Source: Actinomycetota bacterium
Lineage (GTDB): Bacteria; Actinomycetota; Actinomycetes; Mycobacteriales; JACQDL01
DNA: 64,000 bases
Direction: 5' to 3'
Assembly: GCA_016201065.1 (NCBI GenBank)
Contig: JACQDL010000062.1
Span: 1-64,000, forward strand
Below, one piece after another: positions 16,566 through 25,918 of this stretch. Every line of letters begins with the position of its first letter. Within the stretch, counting starts at the first letter, position 1. Below the pieces are notes generated by a model. It did no database searches and had not been told where the DNA came from. It saw nothing but the letters and a program-made list of their open reading frames with translations. The translations under genes were made by a program, and so were the position numbers.

Positions 16566-17987
16566 GTGCGCCCTCGGGTCATGGAACGTCACAGGTCGGT
16601 GGCCGGAGTCCTGCTCAGCCTCGCGCTGCTCGCCGGGTGCGGGCCGACGATCCTGGCGGGTACGCCACCGCCGGAGTCCGGCTCACCAGAGCCGGACATT
16701 CGCCCGCAGTCGTGCGTCTACCAGTGGTGCTCGGGCTCGATCGGCGGCAGTGAGTACCTGGTGCAGATGCCGGTGCAGTGGAACGGCACCCTCGTGCTCT
16801 TCACCCAGGGGTTCTACCGGGTCTACGCCAAGCCGGCCAGCGGCCGTCCGGTGCCGGTGTTGTCGGCTCCGCTGTCGTCGGTCGCGGCGGCGCTGCGCGA
16901 CCAGGGGTTCGCGGTGGCCGGTGGCACCTATGCCTGGGGAGGGTGGTCGCCGGACCGATCGGTGACCGCGATGGAAGCCACGTACCAGTACGTCGAGTCG
17001 CATGTCGCGCGACCGGCCCGGGTGTACGCGTGGGGCGTGTCGATGGGCGGCCTGGCGGCCGAGATGCTCGCCGAGCGGCACCCGGACTGGGTCACGGCCT
17101 CGGCAGCCGTGTGCGGGGTCCTCGGCGGCACGATCCGGTTCTTCGACCTCGATCTCGACGCCGCGTACGCCGTTCGCCAGCTGCTGCTGCCCAGCCTGCA
17201 GCTGACCGGGTTCCGGTCCTACGCCGACGCCGCCCGGGCAACCGCTCCGGTCGCCGCGGTGCTCCACGCCGCTGCGACGGGTCCGCCCGACCGGCGCGCG
17301 ATGCTGCTGCTCGTCGCGGCGCTGATCGACGCCCCGACGGTGACCGATCGGGCCGACGGGGCCACCGCGCAGTCGCGGTTGCTCGCGGTGGCGCAGGGGG
17401 TGGGCACGGCGCTGGCCTACAGCGGAGTCCCTCGGTGGGAGCTGGGAGCCCGCTTCGGCGGTGAGATCGCCTCGAACGTCGGGGTCGACTACGCGGCACG
17501 GCTGGATGCGCGGGAGCGGCGCGAGATCGAGGCGCTGGCCCCCGGCGTGCTGCCTCGTGCGTTGCGGGCGCTCGGCGCCGGCAGCCGGGTGCGGGCGAAC
17601 CCGGTGGCGCGGGCGACAGCCGCCCGGGATCTCGGCCTGACCGGGGCGATCAGCGTGCCGACGCTCACCCTGCACACCGCCGACGACCCGGTCGTGGCGG
17701 TGCAGCATGAGGCGGCGTTCGGCGCGGAGGTCACCGCGGCGGACCGGGGCGATCTCCTGGTGCAGCTGGTCACCCGGCCGCCAGCGGTCTGGACCACGCC
17801 ACGCGCACCGTACGGTGCGGGACACTGCCGGTTCAGCCATGAGGACTACCTCGGGCTGATCACCTTGCTGGACGGTTGGGTCCGATCGGGCGTCCGGCCG
17901 GGATCGGCGGCGATCGGCGCGGCGATCGGTCCGGCGTCCGGGCTGGCGCTCGACTTCCGGATTCCGCCGTGGCCGGCGGACGGCTGA
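16566..17987 (+). CDS. Secreted lipoprotein, alpha/beta-hydrolase fold
   Basis: 473 aa. A lipoprotein signal peptide ends in LAGC (Cys25). The mature part has the nucleophile elbow WGVSMGG near 158-164, a likely acid in HTADDPVVAV and a C-terminal His in GAGHCRFSHED, an intact Ser-Asp-His arrangement. It is therefore an outer-surface esterase, peptidase or related hydrolase of unknown substrate. GTG 16566 follows AAGGGGAG by only three bases; ATG 16581 (starting MERHRS) is an alternative. It stands alone between polA and a convergent methyltransferase gene. Confidence 0.85.
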   Translation: MRPRVMERHRSVAGVLLSLALLAGCGPTILAGTPPPESGSPEPDIRPQSCVYQWCSGSIGGSEYLVQMPVQWNGTLVLFTQGFYRVYAKPASGRPVPVLSAPLSSVAAALRDQGFAVAGGTYAWGGWSPDRSVTAMEATYQYVESHVARPARVYAWGVSMGGLAAEMLAERHPDWVTASAAVCGVLGGTIRFFDLDLDAAYAVRQLLLPSLQLTGFRSYADAARATAPVAAVLHAAATGPPDRRAMLLLVAALIDAPTVTDRADGATAQSRLLAVAQGVGTALAYSGVPRWELGARFGGEIASNVGVDYAARLDARERREIEALAPGVLPRALRALGAGSRVRANPVARATAARDLGLTGAISVPTLTLHTADDPVVAVQHEAAFGAEVTAADRGDLLVQLVTRPPAVWTTPRAPYGAGHCRFSHEDYLGLITLLDGWVRSGVRPGSAAIGAAIGPASGLALDFRIPPWPADG

Positions 17988-18031
17988 GCCACCCAGACGA
18001 CTGTGCCACCCAGACGACTGTGCCACCCAGC
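17988..18031. repeat. 17-bp tandem repeat after the hydrolase stop
   Basis: GCCACCCAGACGACTGT occurs at 17988-18004 and 18005-18021, and its first nine bases again from 18022. It starts right after the TGA and fills the gap between two convergent genes. Confidence 0.85.
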
Positions 18032-18034
18032 CGG

Positions 18035-18862
18035 TCAGGCCGGCTTGATACAGACGTAGATCGCAGTGCCGGGCAGGAGGCGGCCCCGCATGGGGCTCCA
18101 CTGCCCCCACACCCGCTGGTGATCGTCCGGCCATTCCGGCTCGATCAGGTCGATCAGCGACAGGCCGGCCGCGGTGAGCTCCCGGACCCGGTCTCCCAGC
18201 GTGCGGTGGTGCTCCACGTAGCTGAGCTCACCGCCGGGGTCGGCCTCCACATACGGCCGCCGGTCGAAGTACGGCATGGTCGCGGTCAGTCCGGCGATGC
18301 CCGGATCATCCGGGAACGCCCACCGGATGGGGTGCGGGGTGGCCATGACCCACCGTCCGCCGGGTCGGAGCACCCGGGCCACCTCCCGCATCGCCGCAGC
18401 GGAGTCGGCACAGAACGGGATCGCGCCCATCGCCGTGAAGGCCAGATCGAAGGCCCCGTCCCGGAACGGCAGCCGCTCGGCGTCGGCCTGCACCAGCGGG
18501 ACCGGCAGCCCGGTGCGTTCGGCGAGCAGCCGGGCGGCACCCAGCATCCCGCCGGAGAGGTCCAACCCCACCGGATGAGCACCCATCGAGCTCAACCACC
18601 GTGAGCACTGGGCGGCGCCACAGCCGACCTCCAGCACGCGGAGTTCCGTGACCGACCCGAGCAGGCCGGCGGCGGACTCGCGCAGTCCCTCCGGGCACCA
18701 CAGAAAGTCGGCCGCACCCAGGAACTCCCCGTGCTGTGCCAGGTAGTCGGATGCGGCGGTGTCCCACCAGTGCCTGCTGGCCCGGCTGCTGGCTGCTGAG
18801 GACGCCCGGCGCCACCCCGGCGCGCCCGCGTCGATCGGTTCGTCAGGAACCGAAATGGTCAC
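18035..18862 (-). CDS. Class I SAM-dependent methyltransferase
   Basis: 275 aa from a GTG preceded by AGGGGG five bases upstream. Rossmann methyltransferase core: motif I VLEVGCGAAQCSRWL near 75-90, acidic motif LDLSGGML, motif II QADAERLPF, post-II FDLAFTAMGAIPF, then LRPGGRWVMATPHP. The N-terminal 60 residues (SRHWWDTAASDYLAQHGEFLG) resemble methyltransferases often found beside rpsA in actinobacteria. Substrate unknown; a small-molecule or lipid acceptor is as likely as a macromolecule. It is divergent from rpsA and its start lies 15 bp from the rpsA -35 box. Confidence 0.9.
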   Translation of the reverse strand: MTISVPDEPIDAGAPGWRRASSAASSRASRHWWDTAASDYLAQHGEFLGAADFLWCPEGLRESAAGLLGSVTELRVLEVGCGAAQCSRWLSSMGAHPVGLDLSGGMLGAARLLAERTGLPVPLVQADAERLPFRDGAFDLAFTAMGAIPFCADSAAAMREVARVLRPGGRWVMATPHPIRWAFPDDPGIAGLTATMPYFDRRPYVEADPGGELSYVEHHRTLGDRVRELTAAGLSLIDLIEPEWPDDHQRVWGQWSPMRGRLLPGTAIYVCIKPA

Positions 18863-18877
18863 GACACCCCCTGAAGA

Positions 18878-18907
18878 TTGACCCTGGTCCCGGTGAGTTC
18901 GTATCCT
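18878..18907 (+). promoter_or_regulatory. Sigma-70-type promoter of rpsA
   Basis: TTGACC (18878-18883), an 18-bp spacer and TATCCT (18902-18907): the best canonical promoter in the window. The start point would be near 18913, giving a leader of about 160 nt before rpsA. An ATG at 18913 opens a 24-codon frame ending TGA at 18985-18987, possibly a leader peptide or chance. Confidence 0.7.
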
Positions 18908-19073
18908 CGCCTATGCACCGTGGGTCTGCGCTGCCTCGGAAGGGAGCAGGCCGCGATCGTCACGCACGTCAACCGGCACCTCCTTGAGCTGGGCTGTCTG
19001 AGTCGTTCGGGCGAAAAAGGGTCCGCCGCGTGCCTTACGGAACGATCTAACCCCAGCCGGAGCATCCGCTCAC

Positions 19074-20570
19074 ATGACGTCCACCACCGAGACCCGTCCC
19101 ACCTCGACCGTCAAGCAGGTCGCCGTCAACGACATCGGGTCCAGCGAGGATTTCCTCGCGGCCATCGATTCCACGATCAAGTACTTCAACGATGGTGACA
19201 TCGTCGAAGGCACGGTCGTCAAGGTTGACCGGGACGAGGTCCTGCTCGACATCGGCTACAAGACCGAGGGCGTCATTCCCTCGCGCGAGCTGTCCATCAA
19301 GCACGACGTCGACCCCAACGAGGTGGTCACGGTCGGCGACGAGATCGAGGCGCTCGTCCTCCAGAAGGAGGACAAGGAGGGTCGCCTGATCCTGTCGAAG
19401 AAGCGTGCGCAGTACGAGCGCGCCTGGGGCACCATCGAGAAGATCAAGGACGAGGACGGCGTCGTCACCGGCACGGTCATCGAGGTGGTCAAGGGTGGGC
19501 TGATCCTGGACATCGGCCTGCGCGGCTTCCTACCGGCATCGCTGGTGGAGATGCGGCGGGTGCGCGACCTGCAGCCGTATGTGGGACGAGAGCTCGAGGC
19601 CAAGATCATTGAGCTGGACAAGAACCGCAACAACGTGGTGCTCTCCCGCCGGGCCTGGTTGGAGCAGACCCAGTCCGAGGTGCGTTCCCAGTTCCTCAAC
19701 CAGCTGCAGAAGGGGCAGGTCCGCTCCGGCGTCGTCTCCTCGATCGTCAACTTCGGCGCCTTCGTCGACCTCGGCGGGGTGGACGGGCTGGTGCACGTCT
19801 CCGAGCTGTCCTGGAAGCACATCGATCACCCGAGCGAGGTGGTGGAGGTCGGCCAGGAGGTCACGGTCGAGGTGCTCGACGTCGATCTCGACCGGGAGCG
19901 CGTCTCGCTGTCGCTGAAGGCCACCCAGGAGGACCCGTGGCGGCAGTTCGCCCGGACCCATCAGATCGGCCAGATCGTCCCGGGCAAGGTCACCAAGCTG
20001 GTGCCGTTCGGCGCCTTCGTGCGGGTCGACGAGGGCATCGAGGGGCTGGTGCACATCTCTGAGCTGGCCGAGCGGCACGTCGAGATCCCCGAGCAGGTGG
20101 TCCAGGTCGGCGACGAGGTCATGGTCAAGGTCATCGACATCGACCTGGAGCGGCGCCGGATCAGCCTGTCGCTCAAACAGGCCAACGAGGGCGCGGCGGA
20201 GGAGTTCGACCCGTCCGCCTACGGCATGGACGCGCAGTACGACGACTCCGGCAACTACATCTACCCCGATGGCTTCGACCCGGAGACCGGCGACTGGCTG
20301 CCGGGCTACGACAAGCAGCGCGAGGAGTGGGAGCGGCAGTACGCCGAGGCCCAGGCCCGCTACGAGGCGCACCAGCGGCAGATAGTCGAGGCCCGCAAGG
20401 CCGACGCCGAAGCAGCCGGCGGTGCGGAGAGCAGCGGCGGGAGTGGGGGCGGCAGCGGCGGCAGCGGCGGCGGGAGCTACAGCTCCGAGCCCAGCGGCGG
20501 CGGCGGCACGCTGGCCTCCGACGAGGCCTTGGCGGCGCTCCGCGAGAAGCTCGCCGGAGGGCGCAGCTAG
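19074..20570 (+). CDS. rpsA: 30S ribosomal protein S1
   Basis: 498 aa. Four S1 RNA-binding domains: about 36-105 (GDIVEGTVVKVDRDEVLLDIGYK), 121-187, 206-275 (GQVRSGVVSSIVNFGAFVDLGG) and 293-362 (GQIVPGKVTKLVPFGAFVRVD). An acidic and aromatic stretch and a Gly/Ser-rich linker (about 445-475) lead to a final helix. It binds mRNA on the 30S subunit to help initiation. Four domains rather than the six of E. coli S1 is normal for actinobacteria. The long leader could carry autogenous control, but I recognise no known motif. A strong terminator follows 18 bp after the stop. Confidence 0.98.
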   Translation: MTSTTETRPTSTVKQVAVNDIGSSEDFLAAIDSTIKYFNDGDIVEGTVVKVDRDEVLLDIGYKTEGVIPSRELSIKHDVDPNEVVTVGDEIEALVLQKEDKEGRLILSKKRAQYERAWGTIEKIKDEDGVVTGTVIEVVKGGLILDIGLRGFLPASLVEMRRVRDLQPYVGRELEAKIIELDKNRNNVVLSRRAWLEQTQSEVRSQFLNQLQKGQVRSGVVSSIVNFGAFVDLGGVDGLVHVSELSWKHIDHPSEVVEVGQEVTVEVLDVDLDRERVSLSLKATQEDPWRQFARTHQIGQIVPGKVTKLVPFGAFVRVDEGIEGLVHISELAERHVEIPEQVVQVGDEVMVKVIDIDLERRRISLSLKQANEGAAEEFDPSAYGMDAQYDDSGNYIYPDGFDPETGDWLPGYDKQREEWERQYAEAQARYEAHQRQIVEARKADAEAAGGAESSGGSGGGSGGSGGGSYSSEPSGGGGTLASDEALAALREKLAGGRS

Positions 20571-20588
20571 GCACCCGGAACGAGACGT

Positions 20589-20628
20589 GAGGCGTGGTCC
20601 CACCGCATCGTCGGTGGGACCACGCCTC
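20589..20628 (+). terminator. Strong terminator hairpin after rpsA
   Basis: GAGGCGTGGTCCCACC (20589-20604) pairs perfectly over 16 bp with 20613-20628 around an 8-nt loop. No U-tract follows; a stem of this strength is typical of actinobacterial terminators. Confidence 0.85.
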
Positions 20629-20709
20629 GCTCGGTGCTGCCTGCCGCCGGCCCACATCGGGGGAGCGGGGCCCGCGGCAGTACCGGCAGCAGGGCGGGCC
20701 CGGCCGGAC

Positions 20710-20715
20710 TACGGT
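20710..20715 (+). promoter_or_regulatory. -10 box for leaderless transcription of the lipoprotein gene
   Basis: TACGGT sits six bases before the ATG at 20722, the geometry expected when transcription starts at the initiation codon. Confidence 0.5.
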
Positions 20716-20721
20716 GTGCCC

Positions 20722-21366
20722 ATGGCGCGGGCAACGAGGGCGGTCCGGACCGCGGGGCTGGGCGCGGTCCTGCTGCTTGCCGGTGGGTGCGGGCTGAAGG
20801 GCGGCGGCGACCCGATCGCCGCTTCGGCCGGGCCGTCCGCTCGACCGGTGAGCGCCCCGCCGAGCGGCACCGGTGCCGCCACGCATGGTCCGACCGCCCC
20901 CGTGATCGCGTTACCCGCATCGTGCCCCGACATCCTCAGCCTGGATGATCTGGATCATGCGGTGGGCCGGTTCCTGCCCGGTCGGACGGTGTACATCAAG
21001 GGACAGGGCGAGCCGAAGATCGGCCGGATCGGACGGGTGACCTGCCGGTACGGGGTGCACAGCAGCGGAACGGCCACGGCGGTCCCGGTCGAGGTCGGGC
21101 TCTCCAGCTACGCCGACGCCGCCGCCGCGGCACACCTGATCCAACGCACCGTCGATCAGCAGCGCGACGCGGGCGCCAGCCAGTCCGACGTCACGGTCGG
21201 AGACACCCCGGCGACGGTGTTGCTGGCCGCCGACTCCTCGTCGCTGGTCCTCGCCCGTGGCGCGCTGACCGTCGCGGTCACCATCACCAAGGAGGTCGCC
21301 CCCGCTGACGGCGCGGCTGCGGTGCTCACCGCGCTCGCCACGGCGGCGATGGCGCGACTGTCCTGA
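20722..21366 (+). CDS. Putative secreted lipoprotein of unknown function
   Basis: 214 aa. Signal peptide with lipobox AGGC (Cys23), then a Pro/Ser/Ala/Thr-rich linker to about residue 65. A globular part follows: a Cys pair (PASCPDILS near 70 and VTCRYGV near 113), a repeated alpha/beta look and SSYADAAAAAHLIQRTVDQQ. This pattern resembles actinobacterial surface lipoproteins of the DUF3558 kind, though I would not assign it firmly. No SD sequence precedes the ATG; a TACGGT hexamer six bases upstream suggests leaderless expression. It stands alone after the rpsA terminator. Confidence 0.75.
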   Translation: MARATRAVRTAGLGAVLLLAGGCGLKGGGDPIAASAGPSARPVSAPPSGTGAATHGPTAPVIALPASCPDILSLDDLDHAVGRFLPGRTVYIKGQGEPKIGRIGRVTCRYGVHSSGTATAVPVEVGLSSYADAAAAAHLIQRTVDQQRDAGASQSDVTVGDTPATVLLAADSSSLVLARGALTVAVTITKEVAPADGAAAVLTALATAAMARLS

Positions 21367-21389
21367 CCGGTTCGGCGGTGCCCGCCGCC

Positions 21390-21608
21390 TCACATCGAGG
21401 CGATGAGCACGAAAGCCAGCCGCGGTCGCCCGCCGTGCCTGGTCAGCGCGCTGACGGTATGACGGCTGCGATCCCGGAAGAGGCCGCGCAGCGACGGACG
21501 GCGTCCGGCCATGCGGTCGCCGACGGAACCATGCGCCCGGCAGTGCACCAGCCCGGGGCCGCCGAGCCGGTGCCGCCCGCTGCCTGGCCGGTGAGTGTGT
21601 TTGGCCAT
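21390..21608 (-). CDS. Possible small Arg/His-rich protein
   Basis: 72 aa. The frame fills much of an otherwise empty 379-bp gap (21367-21745), has about 83% G/C in third positions and an AAGG seven bases before ATG 21608. The product is strongly basic (Arg, His, Gly), with a short hydrophobic end (LAFVLIASM). There is no recognised family and no signal peptide. It could be a nucleic-acid-binding microprotein or a chance frame; its C-terminus lies 23 bp from the convergent lipoprotein gene. The remainder of the gap shows only the coaE promoter. Confidence 0.4.
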   Translation of the reverse strand: MAKHTHRPGSGRHRLGGPGLVHCRAHGSVGDRMAGRRPSLRGLFRDRSRHTVSALTRHGGRPRLAFVLIASM

Positions 21609-21733
21609 CAGGCAGGCACCTTCGGCAGATCGGGAAGTGGTCGGGGCGAGAGTAGCTGACGGTTACGGTGCGGTGACGGCACGCCGCGCCGACGCGGCGC
21701 CATTGCTCCGGGCAGGTGGCGCAACCCGCGCCG

Positions 21734-21739
21734 TAGGGT
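21734..21739 (+). promoter_or_regulatory. -10 box for leaderless coaE
   Basis: TAGGGT lies six bases before the GTG start at 21746, and no SD sequence is present. Confidence 0.5.
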
Positions 21740-21745
21740 GACTGC

Positions 21746-22348
21746 GTGACGGTGATCGGGCTGACCGGCGGGATCGGGGCGGGGAAGAGTGCCGTCGCGG
21801 GGCTGCTCGCCGGGCACGGGGCGGTCGTCATCGACGCCGACACGGTGGCCCGCGAGGTGGTGGCACCGGGAAGTGCCGGGCTGGACCAGGTCGTGGCGGC
21901 CTTTGGCGCCGATGTCCGCACGGCAGAGGGGAGCCTCGACCGGGCGCGGCTGGCGGCGCTGGTGTTCACCGACGACGCGGCCCGGGCGCGGCTGAACAGC
22001 ATCGTCCACCCGTTGATCGCGACCCGTACGGCGGAGCTGGTCGCCGCGGCGCCGACCGGGACCGTCGTGGTGCACGATGTGCCGCTGCTGGTGGAGAACG
22101 CCATGGCGGACCGGTACGACCTCGTGGTGGTCGTCCAGGCGCCGCTGCCGGAGCGGTTGCGGCGGCTCGCCGCAACCCGGGGCATGAGCGAGGCGGCCGC
22201 CAGGGCGCGGATGGCGGCGCAGGCCAGCGACGAGCGGCGGCGCGCCGTCGCCGACGTCGTCCTCGACAACGCTGGCGACCTGGCGGATCTCGCCGAAGCA
22301 GTGGACCTGCTCTGGCAGGACCACGTGCTCCCGCTGCTGACCCGCTGA
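21746..22348 (+). CDS. coaE: Dephospho-CoA kinase
   Basis: 200 aa, normal length. P-loop GLTGGIGAGKSAVAG at 5-19, substrate motif DADTVAREVVAPG, LNSIVHPLI, and lid region QAPLPERLRRLAATRGMSEAAARARM. It phosphorylates dephospho-CoA on the ribose 3'-OH, the last step of CoA synthesis. It follows rpsA as in mycobacteria and Streptomyces, but lacks the extra C-terminal UPF0157-like domain found in mycobacterial CoaE. The GTG start has a -10 box six bases upstream, pointing to a leaderless mRNA. Confidence 0.97.
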   Translation: MTVIGLTGGIGAGKSAVAGLLAGHGAVVIDADTVAREVVAPGSAGLDQVVAAFGADVRTAEGSLDRARLAALVFTDDAARARLNSIVHPLIATRTAELVAAAPTGTVVVHDVPLLVENAMADRYDLVVVVQAPLPERLRRLAATRGMSEAAARARMAAQASDERRRAVADVVLDNAGDLADLAEAVDLLWQDHVLPLLTR

Positions 22349-22448
22349 GCGGGACCGGTCGCTGGCGGCCGGCCTGCGTGCGCGGCGGCATTTCCTCACG
22401 TCGCCGGAGCGCCCTGCCGATGGGCGGTGCTGACGACCCTGGGGAGGC

Positions 22449-23765
22449 ATGGTGACGGCGGCACACGGCCTTGTCGACCTGGCGGCCTTCCGGGCGGAAC
22501 TGGACCGGTCTCGCGGCGTGGTCGCCGGGGACCCGCCCGGCCACGTCCTGCTGGTGATCGGCATGGACCGGTTCCGGCTGGTCAAGGACACGTTCGGGGA
22601 CGCGGCCGGGGAGGACCTGCTGGTCGAGCTGGCCGACCGGGTACGACGGTCCCTGACCGGGGGTGGTGTCGTCACCCGGCTCGGCCGCGAGGAGTTCGCG
22701 GTGCTGCTGCCGGCCACCACGGTCGGCCAGGCCGTCGCCGTCGCGGAGGAGCTCCTCGCGGCCATCCGCCAGCCCTGCCCGGTGCGGGGTTCGCAGGTGT
22801 TCGTCTCGGCCAGTATCGGGGTGGCCGTGGTCGAGTGGACGGGTCCGCAGGTCAGCGACCCGCTCTGCCACGCCGAGGTCGCGATGCACCACGCCCAGCG
22901 CGGCGGTGGGGACCGGCCCGCGGTCTTCGAGCCGGCGATGCGCGCCGAACGGATGGCCCGGCTGACCCTGGAGACGGAGCTGCATCAGGCCATCCGGCGG
23001 CACGAGTTCATGGTCTACTACCAGCCGGTCATGTCGGTGGCGACCCGGCAGGTCCGTGGGTTCGAGGCGCTGGTGCGCTGGCGGCATCCGGTGCGCGGCG
23101 TCGTGCCTCCCGGCGAGTTCATCCCGGTCGCCGAGGAGACGGGGATGATCGTGCCCATCGGTCGGGTGGTGCTGGCCGAGGCCTGCCGCCAGCTCGGCCG
23201 GTGGCGGGAAGAGTTCCGGGCCGACCCGCCGCTGACGATGAGCGTGAACCTCTCGGCCCGCCAGCTCCGGCACCCCGAGCTCATCGACGAGGTGCGCTCC
23301 GCGTTGGCCGCCGGTGGCGTGGCCGCCGAGCTGCTGATCCTGGAGATCACCGAGACCTCGCTGCACGAGGACGTCGCGGACTCCATGGCGCGGTTGCGGG
23401 AGCTGAAGGCGATCGGTGTGCAGCTGGCGATCGATGACTTCGGTACCGGTTACTCCTCACTCAGCTTCCTGCAGCAGTTCCCGGTGGACATCATCAAGAT
23501 CGACCGGTCGTTCGTGGCCGGGATGACCGCCGGACCGCAGGCTGCCGCGTTCGCGCGGGCGATCGTCGGACTGGGACGCACCCTGAACCTGCACACCGTC
23601 GCCGAGGGGGTGGAGACCGCCGAGCAGCTCGCCGGGGTCCGGCTCGCGGGTGGTGAGTTCGCCCAGGGTTTCCATTTCGCCCGCCCGTTGAGCGAGGCCG
23701 ACGCCGAGGGATACCTGCGTTCGGCATTCGGGTTCGACCAGCGCGGTGGTGAGCTGGCCGGTTGA
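22449..23765 (+). CDS. Degenerate GGDEF plus EAL protein, probable c-di-GMP phosphodiesterase
   Basis: 438 aa, no membrane segments. ATG with GGGGAGG a few bases upstream. Residues 25-165 are a GGDEF domain whose signature reads LGREEF in place of GGDEF, so diguanylate cyclase activity is doubtful. Residues 180-430 are an EAL domain with its catalytic motifs present: EALVRW, NLSARQ, EITETS, DDFGTGYSSL, KIDRSFV, EGVETAEQ and AQGFHFARPL. It should cleave c-di-GMP in the cytoplasm, with the GGDEF remnant possibly sensing GTP. No partner gene is adjacent; it lies alone between coaE and thrS. Confidence 0.9.
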   Translation: MVTAAHGLVDLAAFRAELDRSRGVVAGDPPGHVLLVIGMDRFRLVKDTFGDAAGEDLLVELADRVRRSLTGGGVVTRLGREEFAVLLPATTVGQAVAVAEELLAAIRQPCPVRGSQVFVSASIGVAVVEWTGPQVSDPLCHAEVAMHHAQRGGGDRPAVFEPAMRAERMARLTLETELHQAIRRHEFMVYYQPVMSVATRQVRGFEALVRWRHPVRGVVPPGEFIPVAEETGMIVPIGRVVLAEACRQLGRWREEFRADPPLTMSVNLSARQLRHPELIDEVRSALAAGGVAAELLILEITETSLHEDVADSMARLRELKAIGVQLAIDDFGTGYSSLSFLQQFPVDIIKIDRSFVAGMTAGPQAAAFARAIVGLGRTLNLHTVAEGVETAEQLAGVRLAGGEFAQGFHFARPLSEADAEGYLRSAFGFDQRGGELAG

Positions 23766-23896
23766 CCGGCCGGTGGTGACGTGGGCGCCCACCGCTCGGC
23801 GTCCGGCGGTGCGGCGACAATGGATGGCACCGGCCGGGTGCCAGCTCGCTAGCATCGACCCAGCACTCCCGCCTCGCCCCCAGAGGAGACTTCGTC

Positions 23897-25918
23897 GTGT
23901 CCGAGAACCGGCTGCCCGCCCCCGACCGCACCCTTCCCGTCGTGGTCCCCGCCGGCACGACGGCGGAGCAGGCGCTGCGCGACGCCGGGGTGCCGATGAC
24001 CGGTCCCGGGGGGGCCGTCGTGGTGCGCGACCCCGCCGGCGCGCTGCGCGACCTTGCCTGGGTGCCGGAGGTCGACACCGCGGTCGAGGCGGTGCGGATG
24101 GACTCCGCGGCCGGCCGGGCGGTGCTGCGGCACTCCGCGGCGCACGTCCTGGCGCAGGCGGTGCAGGATCTCTTCCCGGGCACCCTGCTCGGCATCGGTC
24201 CGCCGATCGCGGACGGTTTCTACTACGACTTCGTGCCCGACCGCCCGTTCCACCCGGAGGACCTGGCGCGGATCGAGAAACGGATGGCGGAGATCGTCAA
24301 GGCCGGCCAGCGGTTCGCCCGCCGACCGGTCGCCGACGACGAGGCGCGCAAGGAGCTCGCGCACGAGCGGTTCAAGCTGGAGCTGATCGAGCTGAGGGGC
24401 ACGGGCGGAGCGGACGCCGAGGGTGCCGGCGTCGAGGTCGGCGCGGGCCAGCTCACCATGTACGACAACCTCGACCCGCGCTCCGGCGACCGGGTGTGGA
24501 CCGACCTGTGCCGGGGACCGCACCTGCCGACCACCCGCATGATCCCGGCGGTCACGCTGACCCGCTCGGCGGCGGCGTACTGGCGCGGCAGCGAGAAGAA
24601 CCCCCAGCTCCAGCGGATCTACGGCACCGCGTGGGAGTCCCGGGACGCGCTCAAGGAGCACCTGCGGCTGATCGCCGAGGCCGAACGGCGCGACCACCGC
24701 CGGCTCGGCGCGGAGCTGGACCTGTTCAGCTTCCCCGACGAGATCGGCTCGGGCCTCGCCGTCTTCCACCCCAAGGGTGGGATCATCCGGCGCGAGCTGG
24801 AGGACTACTCGCGCCGCCGGCACGAGCAGGCCGGGTACGAGTTCGTCAACACCCCGCACATCACCAAGGCGGAGCTGTTCCGGACCTCCGGCCACCTACA
24901 GTGGTACGCCGACGGGATGTTCCCGCCGATGGAGCTGGAGGGCGCGCAGTACTACCTCAAGCCGATGAACTGCCCGTTCCACAACCTGATCTTCCGGTCC
25001 CGGGGGCGGTCCTACCGGGAGCTGCCGCTGCGGCTGTTCGAGTTCGGCACGGTGTACCGGTACGAGAAGTCCGGGGTGGTGCACGGGCTGACCCGGGTCC
25101 GTGGCCTCACCCAGGACGACTCGCACATCTACTGCACCCGCGAGCAGATGGCCGACGAGCTCGCCGGCCTGCTGCGGTTCGTCCTGGACCTGCTGCGGGA
25201 CTACGGCCTGACCGATTTCAACCTGGAGCTGTCCACCCGGGACGACTCGCCGAAGTTCATCGGCGAGCCTGCGGACTGGGCGGCGGCCACCGAGGCGCTC
25301 CGCCGGGCCGCCGAGGAGTCCGGGCTGGAGCTGGTGCCGGACCCGGGTGGAGCGGCGTTCTACGGTCCGAAGATCTCGGTGCGGGTCAAGGACGCGATCG
25401 GGCGGAGCTGGCAGATGTCCACCATCCAGGTGGACTTCAACCAGCCGCGGCTGTTCGAGCTGGAGTACCAGGCCGCCGACGGTACGCGGCAGCGGCCGGT
25501 GATGATCCACCGCGCGTTGTTCGGTTCGATCGAGCGGTTCTTCGGGGTGCTCACCGAGCACTACGCCGGGGCGTTCCCGGTCTGGCTGGCGCCGGTGCAG
25601 GTGGTCGGCATCCCGGTCACCGACGACCAGGTCGGCTACCTGACCGAGGTCGCCGCCGGGCTGCGGCAGGAGCGGATCAGGGTCGATGTCGACGCTGGCG
25701 CCGACCGGATGCAGAAGAAGATCCGGACCGCGCAGCAGCACAAGGTGCCGTTCATGCTCATCGCCGGCGAGCAGGACCAGGCCGCCGGAGCGGTGAGCTT
25801 CCGGTTCCGGGACGGTTCGCAGTGGAACGGCGTTCCGGTGGCCCAGGCGGTGGCGCACATCGTCGAGGTGGTGAGATCCGGCCGCAACGACGGTCCGACC
25901 GCGCCGACGCCGTCGTGA
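23897..25918 (+). CDS. thrS: Threonyl-tRNA synthetase
   Basis: 673 aa. TGS-like N-terminus (1-75), editing domain with the zinc HxxxH in [11 protein letters not shown] (about 77-87), class II catalytic core ([31 protein letters not shown] with the zinc Cys; [15 protein letters not shown]), and an anticodon-binding domain from about 560. It charges tRNA-Thr and hydrolyses Ser-tRNA-Thr. The GTG follows AGAGGAGA with eight bases between; a TAGCAT hexamer at 23850-23855 is a likely -10. The stop overlaps the HIT gene start (GTGA), making a two-gene operon as in mycobacteria. Confidence 0.98.
   Translation: MSENRLPAPDRTLPVVVPAGTTAEQALRDAGVPMTGPGGAVVVRDPAGALRDLAWVPEVDTAVEAVRMDSAAGRAVLRHSAAHVLAQAVQDLFPGTLLGIGPPIADGFYYDFVPDRPFHPEDLARIEKRMAEIVKAGQRFARRPVADDEARKELAHERFKLELIELRGTGGADAEGAGVEVGAGQLTMYDNLDPRSGDRVWTDLCRGPHLPTTRMIPAVTLTRSAAAYWRGSEKNPQLQRIYGTAWESRDALKEHLRLIAEAERRDHRRLGAELDLFSFPDEIGSGLAVFHPKGGIIRRELEDYSRRRHEQAGYEFVNTPHITKAELFRTSGHLQWYADGMFPPMELEGAQYYLKPMNCPFHNLIFRSRGRSYRELPLRLFEFGTVYRYEKSGVVHGLTRVRGLTQDDSHIYCTREQMADELAGLLRFVLDLLRDYGLTDFNLELSTRDDSPKFIGEPADWAAATEALRRAAEESGLELVPDPGGAAFYGPKISVRVKDAIGRSWQMSTIQVDFNQPRLFELEYQAADGTRQRPVMIHRALFGSIERFFGVLTEHYAGAFPVWLAPVQVVGIPVTDDQVGYLTEVAAGLRQERIRVDVDAGADRMQKKIRTAQQHKVPFMLIAGEQDQAAGAVSFRFRDGSQWNGVPVAQAVAHIVEVVRSGRNDGPTAPTPS

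Noticed and set aside
16683-18134. 483-codon minus-strand frame across the lipoprotein hydrolase
   Set aside because: Opposite to a gene with signal peptide and complete catalytic motifs; it also overlaps the methyltransferase gene in a different frame.
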